Assembly (NCBI GenBank): GCA_002831545.1
Contig: CP025095.1
Coordinates: 1,922,001-1,986,000, forward strand
Source of the DNA: Streptococcus suis
GTDB lineage: Bacteria; Bacillota; Bacilli; Lactobacillales; Streptococcaceae
Length of the DNA: 64,000 nt
Direction of reading: 5' to 3'
Shown here: positions 8,211 to 17,125 of the stretch, in pieces
How the letters are laid out: every line of letters starts with the position of its first letter
Numbering within the stretch: position 1 is the stretch's first letter
Made by a program: the position numbers and the translations under genes
The notes under the pieces: generated by a model
Databases searched by the model: none
What the model saw: the letters and a program-made list of their open reading frames with translations, nothing else
Told to the model about the DNA's origin: nothing

Positions 8211-10667
8211 CTAATTGTCTATTTTCACTCTTTTCAATCGCAGAGCGTTCAAGACGACTGACACTGAGCTGAGGGCCATGGCTGCACCTGCAAACATAGG
8301 ATTGAGCAGAGGTCCACCAAATGCATGTAATAGCCCCATGGCTATTGGAATACCAATCACATTGTAAGCAAAGGCCCAGAAGAGATTTTGCTTGATGGTC
8401 CGCATGGTTGCCTGGCTGAGTTTGACAGCCTTGACCACATCCAAAATATCACTATGCATGAGGACAATGTCGGCAGACTCAATGGCAATATCAGTCCCTG
8501 AACCAATGGCTAGACCCACATGTGCTTGAGCTAGAGCTGGGGCATCGTTGATGCCATCCCCTACCATGGCGACTGTCTTGCCCTGTTCTTGTAAGTGCTT
8601 GACTTGGTTAGCCTTGTCATCTGGCAGAACCTGACTGACCACCTGCTCAATGCCGACATCCTTGGCAATGGCTTTGGCAGTTTTTTCATTATCTCCAGTC
8701 AGCATGACAACTTCTAGTCCCATGGTTTGCAGAGCCTGGACAGCCTGACGGCTGGTCCCTTTTACTTTATCAGCAATGGCAATGACTGCTAGTAATTCTT
8801 GCTGGCTTGCTAGGAAAACAGGCGTCTTAGCTTGATGGGCAAATGTTTCCGCAACTGCACATCCTTTGGAAACATCAATTCCCTGTTCCCGTATCAACCT
8901 TTCATTTCCCAGATAGATGGTCTGCTCGGCTATTGTCACCGAAAGACCACGGCCTGAAAGCGCCTGAAAATCTGTGGCGGGCAAGAGATCAATCTTTTCT
9001 GTATGAGCAGCTTGCAGGAGGGCCTGAGCCAATGGATGCTCGGAAAATTGCTCGCTACTTGCTGCCAACTGGAGGACCTGCTCACGATTTTTAGTAGATA
9101 AGAGATGAACGTCTGTCACCTGGGGCTTGCCCTCAGTAATGGTCCCAGTCTTGTCGAAGACAATGGTGTTCACACCTTGTAGGGTTTCAATAGCTTGACC
9201 AGACTTGAACAAAAGACCATTTTCTGCCCCTTTTCCAGTCCCAACCATGATAGCCGTCGGAGTTGCCAGCCCCAAAGCACAAGGGCAGGCGATGACCAAG
9301 ACGGCGATGATAATACTTAATGAAAAAATCCAGGATTCTTGACCCAAGAAGTACCAGGCCAGACCGGACAAGAGAGCCAAGCCCATGACAACTGGAACAA
9401 AGACGGCTGATACTTGGTCAGCCAATTTGGCAATAGGGGCCTTAGAACCTTGAGCCTCTTCTACCAAGCGAATAATCTGGGCCAGAGTCGTATCACGACC
9501 AACTTTGGTAGCCTGCATGGTAATGGCACCTTGCTGGTTAAGGGTGCCGCCAAAAACATTATCGCCTAGAGCTTTCTTCACTGGTAGACTCTCACCCGTC
9601 AGCATAGACTCATCCACACGTGTTTGGCCTTCGAGAACCTGACCATCAACAGGAATCTGCTGACCTGGACGAACAATGACCTGGTCACCGACCACCACTT
9701 CTTCAATCGGCACTTGTATTTCCTGACCATTTCGCAAGACCTGGGCCGTCTTAGGAGCCAGATCCATCAATTTCTTAATCGCCTCAGAAGTCTGACCTTT
9801 GGACCTAACTTCAAAATATTTTCCTAGGGTAATCAATGTCAAGATAACGGCGGCTGATTCAAAATACAGTTCTGGATGGTGACCGTGCATGGCCACTTCT
9901 TTCCCCATCAGAAGAAACGCAATCATCAAAAGACCCTGAACCAAGGCTGTCCCTGTCCCAACAGCAATCAAGGAATCCATATTTGGATGGCCTTGCAAGA
10001 GAGTTTTAAAGCCTTTTTGGAAAAAACTGCGTCCGATATAGAGGATAGGGATGAGCAAGATGACTTGGCTGATCGCATAGACTAGCGGTTGATGGAGCAA
10101 AGCTGGTAATGGAAGCCCTCCCCAAGGCAACATAGGCCCCATAGCAATATAGAGCAATGGAAGAGTAAATGCTGCTGACCAGACAAATCGATGCCACAGC
10201 TTTTCTTCCTTGCTCGGTCCCTTGTCCGCAGCCTCTTCTACTTCTTCTGGTCGAATCAGCTGATAACCTGCCTGCTCAACTGCTCTTTCAAGACTAGCTG
10301 GATTTTGCCTATGACGGCTATAACGGATAGTCGCCTTTTCTGTTGCCAGATTGACACTAACTTCTTCTACACCCTCTAGTTTTCCCAGAGCTTTTTCAAC
10401 CGTCAGAGCACAGGAAGCGCAGGTCATACCTGAAATATCATAAGACTCGGTCACCAAGTTATCGACTAACTGATACCCCGCCTTTTCAACTGCCTGACGA
10501 ATATCTTCTAGTCCCAAAAGCTTTTCATCATAGCTAACACTCAATTTTTCAGTCGCTAGGTTGACACTGACTTCTTCCATTCCTGCTAGTTTACCAACCG
10601 CTTTCTCAACCGTCATAGCACAGGAAGCACAGGTCATACCTTGAATGGGATAGCTTGCTTGTTTCAT
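8211..10667 (-). CDS. copA: Copper-exporting P1B-type ATPase
   Basis: The 818-residue protein exports Cu(I) across the membrane. Two N-terminal heavy-metal domains each show GMTCASC (about residues 10-16 and 79-85). The membrane CPC motif is in [15 protein letters not shown], the phosphorylated Asp in [12 protein letters not shown], the TGES actuator motif in MLTGESLP, the HP motif in SEHPLAQ, and the hinge in [14 protein letters not shown]. Its promoter carries CopY-type operators. Unlike many streptococcal cop operons, no copY or copZ gene lies beside it in this window, so the repressor is encoded elsewhere. Confidence 0.95.
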   Translation of the reverse strand: MKQASYPIQGMTCASCAMTVEKAVGKLAGMEEVSVNLATEKLSVSYDEKLLGLEDIRQAVEKAGYQLVDNLVTESYDISGMTCASCALTVEKALGKLEGVEEVSVNLATEKATIRYSRHRQNPASLERAVEQAGYQLIRPEEVEEAADKGPSKEEKLWHRFVWSAAFTLPLLYIAMGPMLPWGGLPLPALLHQPLVYAISQVILLIPILYIGRSFFQKGFKTLLQGHPNMDSLIAVGTGTALVQGLLMIAFLLMGKEVAMHGHHPELYFESAAVILTLITLGKYFEVRSKGQTSEAIKKLMDLAPKTAQVLRNGQEIQVPIEEVVVGDQVIVRPGQQIPVDGQVLEGQTRVDESMLTGESLPVKKALGDNVFGGTLNQQGAITMQATKVGRDTTLAQIIRLVEEAQGSKAPIAKLADQVSAVFVPVVMGLALLSGLAWYFLGQESWIFSLSIIIAVLVIACPCALGLATPTAIMVGTGKGAENGLLFKSGQAIETLQGVNTIVFDKTGTITEGKPQVTDVHLLSTKNREQVLQLAASSEQFSEHPLAQALLQAAHTEKIDLLPATDFQALSGRGLSVTIAEQTIYLGNERLIREQGIDVSKGCAVAETFAHQAKTPVFLASQQELLAVIAIADKVKGTSRQAVQALQTMGLEVVMLTGDNEKTAKAIAKDVGIEQVVSQVLPDDKANQVKHLQEQGKTVAMVGDGINDAPALAQAHVGLAIGSGTDIAIESADIVLMHSDILDVVKAVKLSQATMRTIKQNLFWAFAYNVIGIPIAMGLLHAFGGPLLNPMFAGAAMALSSVSVVLNALRLKRVKIDN

Positions 10668-10686
10668 AGGTTACTCCTTTTCTGAC

Positions 10687-10730
10687 TACATCTGTAAACA
10701 AATTATACAATATACGACTACATTTGTAAA
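10687..10730 (-). promoter_or_regulatory. copA promoter with two CopY-type operators
   Basis: On the minus strand TTTACA (10725-10730) and TATAAT (10702-10707) are spaced by 17 bp. Two cop boxes of the form TACANNTGTA lie at 10687-10696 and 10719-10728. One overlaps the -35 and the other sits just after the -10, so CopY binding would block RNA polymerase until copper releases it. Confidence 0.88.
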
Positions 10731-10742
10731 CAAAATTGTTTC

Positions 10743-10778
10743 AAAAAAGTAGATTGAATTCAATCCAACCTACTTTTA
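10743..10778 (-). terminator. Terminator of the dipeptidase gene
   Basis: On the minus strand, AAAAGTAGGTTG and CAATCTACTTTT pair with small internal irregularities and are followed by a T-run, just after the stop at 10788. Confidence 0.65.
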
Positions 10779-10787
10779 CGTATTCAT

Positions 10788-12623
10788 TTATTCTTTACTG
10801 GATTTTTTTCGATGAAGAAAAATTGCTGTTAAAATTCCTGCAACACCTAGCGCCACCAACAAGAGGCTGACTTGCTCACCTGTACTAGGAAGACTTGATT
10901 TACCTTTTTTATTGGTAGGTGTTACTTTCTTATCTGAAGACACTACTGTTCCGCTGGAGGAGGAAGTATCCGTAGCTCCTCCTGTATCAGAAGCACTTGT
11001 AGACTGACTTGTACTGCTTGAAGTACTGGTTGAGGTTTCGGTACCACTTGATGATGGTTCAGTACTGCTTGATGAGTCGGTGCTGCTGGATGACGGAGGT
11101 GTTGCTGCTTCAATTTTTGCCATCATTTCAGCTTCAACAGCTTTTAGTTGGGCAAAAATCTCTGCTGAACGAGCCAAGGTTTCCTCGGTTACAGTTGGAG
11201 CCAGGGCTACAGCTGCATCTTCTGAAAGTTCAGCATATTGAGCATCAAGAGTTGCCTGTACAGCAATCCAGTCATTTTCAAGGGCTATCCATTTTTCTTG
11301 AATCGATGTACCAAATAACTCTGGGTGTGAGATGGCCATCTTATCAATATTTTGTACCGTCCAGTACCATGAATTCGTATCATAAGAAGCTGAGCGATTT
11401 TTAAAGGCTTCATAAGTATCAGTCACAATACCATAGAATGGAACATACGGTGTATTCCTTGTCTGAGCCAAGCCCAACCACACTGTACCACCGAAGGCTG
11501 ATGGTAAGCTACTATTGATCTGATAAACATGGGCATCGATGACGTTTTCATTACCAAGAGCGTATTTATAAGTCGCATCTACCACTTGGTCATTCGCACC
11601 ATTATCCCCTTGTTTTACCTTGCCTGCTTCATCGTCTGGACGAAATTCTGGAAGATGTTCAAAACGGTTACGTTGTAAGGCAAAGGTATCTTGTAAACTA
11701 AAGCGACGACTTGGATCTGTTGGCTGACGTAGCAAATCATACACAGCATCTTCATAGGTTACAGACGATGCTGGATCCATCAATTTAATACCTGCATACA
11801 CACGGGAACGGTCTGCTTCAGCATAAGTTGCAGGACCATATGATTTAGCAATATGGAACTGTCCATCGACTGTCACATAATTATCCGCTTGTTTGGCTAC
11901 TTCTTCAACCTTTGCAGAAGCAATCACATTTTCTGTATCGGTAAAATCAACATGACCTAGATAGTAAGTATTTGCAAAAATTGCATACTTATCTTCAGGG
12001 AACTTGATGGCTACGTATTGGTGTCCTGACAAGATTTCCATGTACCAAACTTCATTTTTGTCAGCAATAATAACAATATTCCCTTCTGCTGAGCCTTTTT
12101 CATCGATTGTCTTTGCAATCAACTCAACACCTTCACGCGCACTAGTGACCCTAGGAAGAACATAATCAATCAAAATTGGTTCTCCCAGCCCTCCAGCTTC
12201 AACTAGAGGATCAACTGCTAAGACTTTAGCATTTGGAATAGCTGTTACAGTAGCAGTCATGGATACGCCTTTTTCATTAAAACCATGCGCCCCATAATTA
12301 CCATTTGAACCATCCCCACGCGCCGCATCAGGCGTAGAGGTGTACTTGAACTCATTTGCCAAGTGTGGTGCTGTAAAACCAAATGTTTCATCCACCAACA
12401 TATCTCCCTCAGCATAGCTTGCTGCTGGAACCACAATATAATTTTTATTGTGCGCTCCATTATCTGGTGGATAGGGATAATCTTCCGTTCTACCATAAAG
12501 GATAGAACCATCCGTTGTCAACCCTTTCCCAATGATAAAGCCTGAGCAGGCCTGAACAAGTTGAGCAGGGAATAGGCAAACCAACATTAGAAATGTGGCT
12601 ATACGAACAAAAGTCTTTTTCAT
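10788..12623 (-). CDS. Cell-wall-anchored C69-family dipeptidase
   Basis: Family C69 enzymes are N-terminal-nucleophile dipeptidases. Here a signal peptide (about 1-25) is followed directly by Cys26 in ACSGFIIGKG, the expected nucleophile once exposed. The catalytic domain runs to about residue 480 (GRTEDYPY, YGAHGFNEKGVSMTAT, WYMEILSGHQ). A helical region, a Ser/Thr-rich wall-spanning stretch (about 515-570) and a sortase signal follow: LPSTG, hydrophobic helix, HRKKSSKE tail. At 611 residues it is longer than cytosolic PepD because of the wall anchor. Its surface location suggests peptide harvesting or host-peptide cleavage. AAAGGAG precedes the start. Confidence 0.9.
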   Translation of the reverse strand: MKKTFVRIATFLMLVCLFPAQLVQACSGFIIGKGLTTDGSILYGRTEDYPYPPDNGAHNKNYIVVPAASYAEGDMLVDETFGFTAPHLANEFKYTSTPDAARGDGSNGNYGAHGFNEKGVSMTATVTAIPNAKVLAVDPLVEAGGLGEPILIDYVLPRVTSAREGVELIAKTIDEKGSAEGNIVIIADKNEVWYMEILSGHQYVAIKFPEDKYAIFANTYYLGHVDFTDTENVIASAKVEEVAKQADNYVTVDGQFHIAKSYGPATYAEADRSRVYAGIKLMDPASSVTYEDAVYDLLRQPTDPSRRFSLQDTFALQRNRFEHLPEFRPDDEAGKVKQGDNGANDQVVDATYKYALGNENVIDAHVYQINSSLPSAFGGTVWLGLAQTRNTPYVPFYGIVTDTYEAFKNRSASYDTNSWYWTVQNIDKMAISHPELFGTSIQEKWIALENDWIAVQATLDAQYAELSEDAAVALAPTVTEETLARSAEIFAQLKAVEAEMMAKIEAATPPSSSSTDSSSSTEPSSSGTETSTSTSSSTSQSTSASDTGGATDTSSSSGTVVSSDKKVTPTNKKGKSSLPSTGEQVSLLLVALGVAGILTAIFLHRKKSSKE

Positions 12624-12711
12624 AGACTTCTCCTTTCATATAATAAAATACCCATTTGCACATATATTGTATCGCAAAAGCACCTGCCTTGCAAGTGCTT
12701 CTAGATATATT

Positions 12712-13572
12712 TTACACATTTTTTCTAGCCAACATGGTCGCAAACCGCATCTTAAGGAAATTGCCATTTTCATCCCGCTTATGGAGTTGACCAAAATCTT
12801 CATTGTATTTGACCAGTTCCCAGTCACGGTAGTATTCCTTCAACTCACCTGCTCCAAAAGTAAAGGAGAAATTCATAGGACAGGGCGCATCTTCCGTATC
12901 CATAGCCGCCACAATCAAGTTATAGCCACCAGGTCGTGTCTGCTCCTGCATATTGCGGATAATGGCTGGCACCCGATCCCGCTCCAAGAACATAAAGACC
13001 ACTGTTGAGATAATCCAGTCGTAATCCTGCTCCAGACTAGCTGAGTTAATATCGTAAGTCCCAGCCTGCAAGTCCAAGTCCTCCACTTCCTTGACCTGCA
13101 AGAGTGTCTGGATGCTGGGCACATGTTTATCAACTGCCGTCACCTCAAATCCCTGCTGAGCCAAGTAGAGACTGTTCCTGCCATGACCACAGCCCAGGTC
13201 CAAGACCTTACAAGGTTTGATAGTATGTAAGGCCTCCAAGACTTCCGAATGCGTCCGAGTATAGTCATACTTTTTGGCAAAATAGTCTTCTGGTTGACAG
13301 AAAAATTCCAAGAAAAACTCCGTATCCTCTGTCAACAGGGTCACCCGATGCCAAGCCTGTGGCTCCACAAAAGGAATATCGTCTGTCGGACCATAAACAT
13401 ATTCTCCCAAAATCTCATTATCATCTGAAATGGGCTCAAATTTGAGCTGGCCTTTCAAGACCTTGATTTTGGCCCAAGTACCCACCTTGGTATTGTGCTT
13501 GGTCAAAAAATGCTGGGGAACCGTATCCTGATTCCAAATGGGCATCCGTTTGTAAGGAACTAAAACCGTCAT
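12712..13572 (-). CDS. tehB: SAM-dependent methyltransferase, TehB type with N-terminal cupin-like domain
   Basis: The N-terminal domain of about 90 residues (MTVLVPYKRMPIWNQDTVPQ to VEPQAWHRVTLL) resembles the DUF1971/cupin region of long TehB proteins. The methyltransferase domain has motif I VLDLGCGHGRNSLYLA. The start is placed at 13572 because AAAGGAGAGATA lies just upstream; this gives 286 residues, the length I recall for the long H. influenzae form. A longer upstream frame adds 19 residues without support. Tellurite and selenite methylation is the family name; the physiological substrate is uncertain. Confidence 0.85.
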   Translation of the reverse strand: MTVLVPYKRMPIWNQDTVPQHFLTKHNTKVGTWAKIKVLKGQLKFEPISDDNEILGEYVYGPTDDIPFVEPQAWHRVTLLTEDTEFFLEFFCQPEDYFAKKYDYTRTHSEVLEALHTIKPCKVLDLGCGHGRNSLYLAQQGFEVTAVDKHVPSIQTLLQVKEVEDLDLQAGTYDINSASLEQDYDWIISTVVFMFLERDRVPAIIRNMQEQTRPGGYNLIVAAMDTEDAPCPMNFSFTFGAGELKEYYRDWELVKYNEDFGQLHKRDENGNFLKMRFATMLARKNV

Positions 13573-13642
13573 TATCTCTCCTTTTCTTTCCAATACACTT
13601 AGCCTATCATAAAGAAAATTGGAATTCAAACCTATTTTTTAC

Positions 13643-13673
13643 TTGACTTGGAGTGAACTCTAAGGTGTATAAT
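13643..13673 (+). promoter_or_regulatory. MerR/NmlR-type promoter of the alcohol dehydrogenase gene
   Basis: TTGACT (13643-13648) and TATAAT (13668-13673) are separated by 19 bp, the over-long spacer characteristic of MerR-family promoters. The spacer holds the dyad CTTGGAGTGAACTCTAAG (13647-13664), matching the operator type of NmlR/AdhR regulators, which respond to aldehydes and other electrophiles. No merR-like gene is present in this window, so the activator acts from elsewhere. Confidence 0.85.
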
Positions 13674-13725
13674 AGTTCATATCAATCAGAAAGGATATTT
13701 ACTAACAAGTAAATGTGTGATAAAT

Positions 13726-14769
13726 ATGAAAGCAGCTATTTATGAAAAAGCCGGTAAGATGACCGTTGCAGAAATCGAAAAACCAAGTCTTCAAGCCAAG
13801 GATGATGTCATTATCAAGGTCGTGCGGGCCTGCGTCTGTGGGTCAGACCTTTGGGGCTACGGTGAAGATATTCACCATGACCACGGTGACACCAACTCTG
13901 GTCATGAAGCCATCGGTATCGTTGAAGAGGTAGGCGAAGACATTACAACACTAGTTCCTGGTGACTTTGTGATTGTTCCATTTACACATGGTTGCGGACA
14001 CTGTGATGCCTGTCGCGCTGGCTTTGACGGTACTTGTGACAACCATCCAGGCTACACCAACTGGGGCAACAACTACCAGTCTCAATACATTCGTTTCCAC
14101 TACGGCAACTGGGCCTTGGTCAAAATTCCTGGCCAACCGAGCGACTACTCAGAAGGCATGATTAAATCACTTCTAACATTGGCAGATGTTATGCCTACAG
14201 GCTACCACGCAGCCCGCGTAGCAGATGTCAAACCTGGTGACAAGGTTGTTGTCATCGGTGATGGTGCAGTGGGTCAATGTGCCGTCATTGCTGCAAAAAT
14301 GCGCGGAGCTTCTCAGATTATCATGATGAGCCGTCACGCGGACCGTCAGCAAATGGCTTTGGAATCAGGTGCTACTGCCATCGTAGCAGAACGGGGCGAA
14401 GAAGGCATTGCTAAAGTTCGTGAAATTCTTGGTGGAGGCGCTGATGCTGCCCTAGAATGTGTTGGTACAGAAGCCTCCATTGACCAAGCACTCGGTGTCC
14501 TTCACAATGGTGGTCGTATCGGTTTTGTCGGTGTGCCACACTACAACAACCACGCCCTTGGCTCAACCTTTGCACAAAATATCATTATCGGTGGTGGCTC
14601 TGCTTCTGTCACAACCTATGATAAGGAAATTTTGCTCGATGCTGTTCTCAAAGGCGACATCAACCCAGGTCGTGTTTTCACCCAAACTTACAGCCTAGAC
14701 AATATTGACCAAGCCTACAAAGACATGGCCAACCGTAAAACGATTAAAGCAATGGTGACGGTGGATTAA
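13726..14769 (+). CDS. Zinc-dependent alcohol dehydrogenase (MDR superfamily)
   Basis: The enzyme oxidises or reduces an alcohol/aldehyde pair with NAD(P). Catalytic zinc ligands are in CVCGSDLWGYG and SGHEAIGIVEEVG; the structural zinc site is in CGHCDACRAGFDGTC; the Rossmann motif is VVIGDGAVGQCA. About 347 residues. The ATG at 13726 (MKAAIYEKAGKM) is the usual family start; a GTG at 13717 is in frame, and neither has a well-placed ribosome-binding site. A 10-codon frame beginning at 13713 overlaps the start in another frame. The NmlR-type promoter suggests aldehyde detoxification. Confidence 0.9.
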   Translation: MKAAIYEKAGKMTVAEIEKPSLQAKDDVIIKVVRACVCGSDLWGYGEDIHHDHGDTNSGHEAIGIVEEVGEDITTLVPGDFVIVPFTHGCGHCDACRAGFDGTCDNHPGYTNWGNNYQSQYIRFHYGNWALVKIPGQPSDYSEGMIKSLLTLADVMPTGYHAARVADVKPGDKVVVIGDGAVGQCAVIAAKMRGASQIIMMSRHADRQQMALESGATAIVAERGEEGIAKVREILGGGADAALECVGTEASIDQALGVLHNGGRIGFVGVPHYNNHALGSTFAQNIIIGGGSASVTTYDKEILLDAVLKGDINPGRVFTQTYSLDNIDQAYKDMANRKTIKAMVTVD

Positions 14770-14790
14770 GAAAGACGGTGGATTAAGAAA
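14757..14790 (+). repeat. 17-bp tandem duplication across the adh stop codon
   Basis: GACGGTGGATTAAGAAA occurs twice in direct succession (14757-14773 and 14774-14790). The first copy contains the functional stop; the second is untranslated. Confidence 0.85.
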
Positions 14791-14797
14791 ATAGAAC

Positions 14798-14836
14798 AAA
14801 ACCCCAGAAGTTCATTACATAAACTTCTGGGGTTTC
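14798..14836 (+). terminator. Terminator of the adh gene
   Basis: AAACCCCAGAAGTT pairs with AACTTCTGGGGTTT around a loop of about 10 bases, a stem of 14 bp. Confidence 0.85.
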
Positions 14837-14946
14837 GTATAATTTATAGAAAGATAAAAACGGAACCATCCCACTCATTAGAACTACTAATACTCAACGG
14901 GAGTAGAAAGGTCCAGTTTCAACATTTGCAATAACAGAAGCAAGTG

Positions 14947-15396
14947 TTAAGCATGAATTTTTTTATCTGCAATTGCATCCGTGAGGGTCTGTGAGAAATT
15001 CAATCCTAGTTCACGTCCTAGAGTGTCTGCCCAGCGTGGGATAGTGAGTGTTTTCTTTACTGGCTCTTGACTGCCCAAATACTTTGCAACGTCCACCATC
15101 ACCATGGAGATAAAAGACTTGCTAGAATCGTAAACCATCTCAAAATCCTCATTACGGAAAGGGTTATTATCTACTAATGACAAAGTGTTTATAGAAGACG
15201 GGGTAGGAATGTCTCTTCCATTCTCGATATAATCAGCTAAGTTCATGCCTAACCAATCGCTAGCCATTGCCATAGCGTCCGCCATATCCTCGCCTTGAGT
15301 TGCTGAATGCTCAAAATCAGGGAAAGTTACAAAGTAAGGGGCGTTAGCTCCGTCTGTATCATCAAAATAAAATAAAGCTGGATAAGTGACAAGCAT
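14947..15396 (-). CDS. hicB: HicB-family antitoxin
   Basis: The 149-residue protein has the partial RNase H-like HicB domain at the N-terminus (YPALFYFDDTDG...YFVTFPDFEHSATQGEDMADAMAMASDWLG) and a DNA-binding-type C-terminus (PVKKTLTIPRWADTLGRELGLNFSQTLTDAI). It would bind and neutralise HicA and repress the operon. The toxin gene lies immediately upstream on the same strand, in the common hicA-hicB order. This is one of two hicAB pairs in the window; the other is at 42539-43188, and the two antitoxins share little beyond the fold. Confidence 0.9.
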   Translation of the reverse strand: MLVTYPALFYFDDTDGANAPYFVTFPDFEHSATQGEDMADAMAMASDWLGMNLADYIENGRDIPTPSSINTLSLVDNNPFRNEDFEMVYDSSKSFISMVMVDVAKYLGSQEPVKKTLTIPRWADTLGRELGLNFSQTLTDAIADKKIHA

Positions 15397-15433
15397 AGTT
15401 TACCTCCAAAAGAAAACAAGCGGTAGGCTGTTG

Positions 15434-15616
15434 TTATAACAGCCCTGCTTGCTTTTTGATACCCCTTTCGGTGTATTTGTTTATTTCACCGTGGGGAATG
15501 GTTATAGGTCGCTCGCCTGCTTTTTCAAGTTTCACGTGTGACCCCTTACCGCCTTTGGTTTTTGTCCAACCATGGGCGGTAAGTAGCTTAACCATTTCTT
15601 TTTGTGTCATAGGCAT
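15434..15616 (-). CDS. hicA: HicA-family mRNA interferase toxin
   Basis: The 60-residue toxin has the double-stranded-RNA-binding-like HicA fold with the catalytic His in GGKGSHVKLEK and the C-terminal IPHGEINKYTERGIKKQAGL. The start at 15616 (MPMTQKEMVKLL) follows AGGAGG; a longer upstream frame lacks support. HicA cleaves mRNA in the cytoplasm. The hicB start lies 37 bp downstream. Confidence 0.9.
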   Translation of the reverse strand: MPMTQKEMVKLLTAHGWTKTKGGKGSHVKLEKAGERPITIPHGEINKYTERGIKKQAGLL

Positions 15617-15641
15617 AGCGCTTTTACCTCCTGACAAGATT

Positions 15642-15670
15642 ATTATATCATACGTATTACACGTATTCAA
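15642..15670 (-). promoter_or_regulatory. hicAB promoter with palindromic operator
   Basis: On the minus strand TTGAAT (15665-15670), a 17-bp spacer and TATAAT (15642-15647) form a promoter. The inverted repeat ATACGT (15650-15655) / ACGTAT (15661-15666) fills the spacer and is a likely HicB operator. Confidence 0.75.
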
Positions 15671-15780
15671 CTATAAAGAATCAGAAAATGTCTGAAATTT
15701 GTGACTGATACTCAATGAAAATCAAAATAAAAAAAGACAGTTCAGTAAACAAACTGAACTGTTCCATATTTTAAGACACA

Positions 15781-16347
15781 TTATTTCCAAGTTCTTAATT
15801 CTGTCCATCCAATCGCATTACTAATAGTATAAGTCTTTCCAGCGTTGACATACTTATTCGTACCTAGATATCTCACCTTAAGATCGTACTCATTCAAATT
15901 ATAATTAGCTTTTACAATAATATGTCCATAAGTGTATGGAGGTACATTATGAGAAACCCCTAAACTAACAGTAACCCCATGTCCAGTATTTGGGTCAGCA
16001 AAACTATAAGAAACTGGAGGGGTAAGAGTTGCTCCAGCCTCACCACCATAAGCATTAATTGATATTGCTCCACTAGTATAAGTTTTTGGAATAGACCTTA
16101 CAAATACTCTCTTAGTATCAGCAACACCATTTGACCTTGTTTGGTATTTAGAATTACTAGCTAAAAAATCATCTCGATATTCCTCTGAATAAAATTCATA
16201 TAGAATTCCATTTTCATTATCTACTATTACTAAATCAGAAATCACCTCATAATTTGACAAAAGAGTAGTTTCTGCATGAGAGACCATAGGTGAACACAAA
16301 CATAGTATACTGAACAAAAATAAAATAATAAACTTTCTTTTACTCAT
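15781..16347 (-). CDS. Secreted protein of unknown function
   Basis: The first 25 or so residues are a clear signal peptide (charged MSKRK, hydrophobic FIILFLFSILCLCSPMV, cleavage probably after SHA). The mature part of about 160 residues is rich in beta-prone, Gly/Tyr/Val sequence (ISINAYGGEAGATLTPPVSYSF, GHIIVKANYNL) and has no Cys. No family is recognised. It lies 13 bp after a small membrane protein on the same strand, and both are more AT-rich than the flanking housekeeping genes, which suggests acquisition by transfer. A paired secreted and membrane protein could be a bacteriocin-like peptide and its partner, but nothing in the sequence proves this. Confidence 0.7.
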   Translation of the reverse strand: MSKRKFIILFLFSILCLCSPMVSHAETTLLSNYEVISDLVIVDNENGILYEFYSEEYRDDFLASNSKYQTRSNGVADTKRVFVRSIPKTYTSGAISINAYGGEAGATLTPPVSYSFADPNTGHGVTVSLGVSHNVPPYTYGHIIVKANYNLNEYDLKVRYLGTNKYVNAGKTYTISNAIGWTELRTWK

Positions 16348-16360
16348 GATGTTCTCCTTA

Positions 16361-16579
16361 TTATTTTTTAAAACTTTTGCAAAATAATATAGCTCCTATT
16401 AAAAAACTTAAGGTTTCTACAGGTTTCCAAAATAATTGATATATATAAAGTGTGATTGTATTCCAAATATCACCACGTGTCTCAATCCAAGTTGGTTTTA
16501 TCATAAAATTTAAGTATCCAAAACACATTAAAATTATGCCACATAAAAATAATGTATCCGAACTTCTTTTATTATTCAT
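16361..16579 (-). CDS. Small two-helix membrane protein, unknown function
   Basis: About 72 residues with two hydrophobic segments (TLFLCGIILMCFGYLNFMI and TLSFLIGAILFCKSF). The start at 16579 (MNNKRSS) is preferred because AAGGATGG lies about 10 bases upstream; an ATG four codons earlier is also in frame. Probably cotranscribed with the secreted protein downstream. No family recognised. Confidence 0.6.
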   Translation of the reverse strand: MNNKRSSDTLFLCGIILMCFGYLNFMIKPTWIETRGDIWNTITLYIYQLFWKPVETLSFLIGAILFCKSFKK

Positions 16580-16591
16580 ATAAACCACCAT

Positions 16592-16822
16592 CCTTATTTT
16601 TCATATAATAATAAACAGTCTAGTCATCAGAAATATAGTTTCCTACGTTATTTTACCTCCTAGCCTGATGCCATATTATTTATATACTTTATATTATTAA
16701 TATAACATATAAAGTTTATAATGTAAAGTTATTATAAGTTTATTTCTAAAAATAGCAGATTATGATCATACGAGCTGACAGAAAACAAACATTTAATAAA
16801 TAGATAAATAATACGATTTTTA
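16592..16822. other. AT-rich intergenic region
   Basis: There is no credible gene here. It contains many overlapping TATAAT-like sequences near 16680-16740 that could start transcription of the minus-strand pair, but no single promoter stands out. Confidence 0.5.
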
Positions 16823-16930
16823 TTAACAATCTTTTTTCTTTGTTTTATAATCAAACTGTGAGGTAACCCCAACAGAAGGAGGAGAAATAGTATGAAAGCA
16901 TTATTAAATTGGTTGTTTAAAGGCTATTAA
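16823..16930 (+). CDS. Possible 12-residue peptide gene with its own promoter
   Basis: The coding part is 16892-16930 and reads MKALLNWLFKGY. Its ATG follows AGAAGGAGGAGAAATAGT, a near-perfect ribosome-binding site. Upstream, TTAACA (16823-16828), a 17-bp spacer and TATAAT (16846-16851) form a promoter, and a strong terminator lies at 17018-17070. The transcript would be about 215 nt. The peptide is cationic and amphipathic with no secretion signal. It could be a toxic or signalling peptide or a leader; no known family is recognised. Entry coordinates include the promoter. Confidence 0.45.
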
Positions 16931-17017
16931 AAAATTAGGAATTAAATGACAAAAATTTAAAAAATTTTACTTTTTAACACTAAAAATAAAATGAACCTAG
17001 AATAGACTTCCTATAAT

Positions 17018-17070
17018 AAAAACGAATACAGTAGTTCTTTTCTAAGACATGAACTATTGTATTCGTTTTT
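17018..17070. terminator. Strong bidirectional terminator (12-aa transcript and smpB)
   Basis: AAAAACGAATACAGTAGTTC and GAACTATTGTATTCGTTTTT form a 20-bp stem with a single G-U pair around a 13-base loop, with A/T runs at both ends. Confidence 0.88.
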
Positions 17071-17125
17071 ATAAATCTTATCCATTCAGTAGATTGGACA
17101 ATAAATATCCATTCTTACACCAAAC

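Noticed and set aside
12595..13008. Plus-strand frame of 137 codons across the tehB end and dipeptidase start
   Set aside because: It overlaps tehB in antisense and shows no domain or initiation signal.
13713..13745. A 10-codon regulatory uORF overlapping the adh start
   Set aside because: There is no ribosome-binding site at usable distance and no attenuator structure; it is probably a chance frame.
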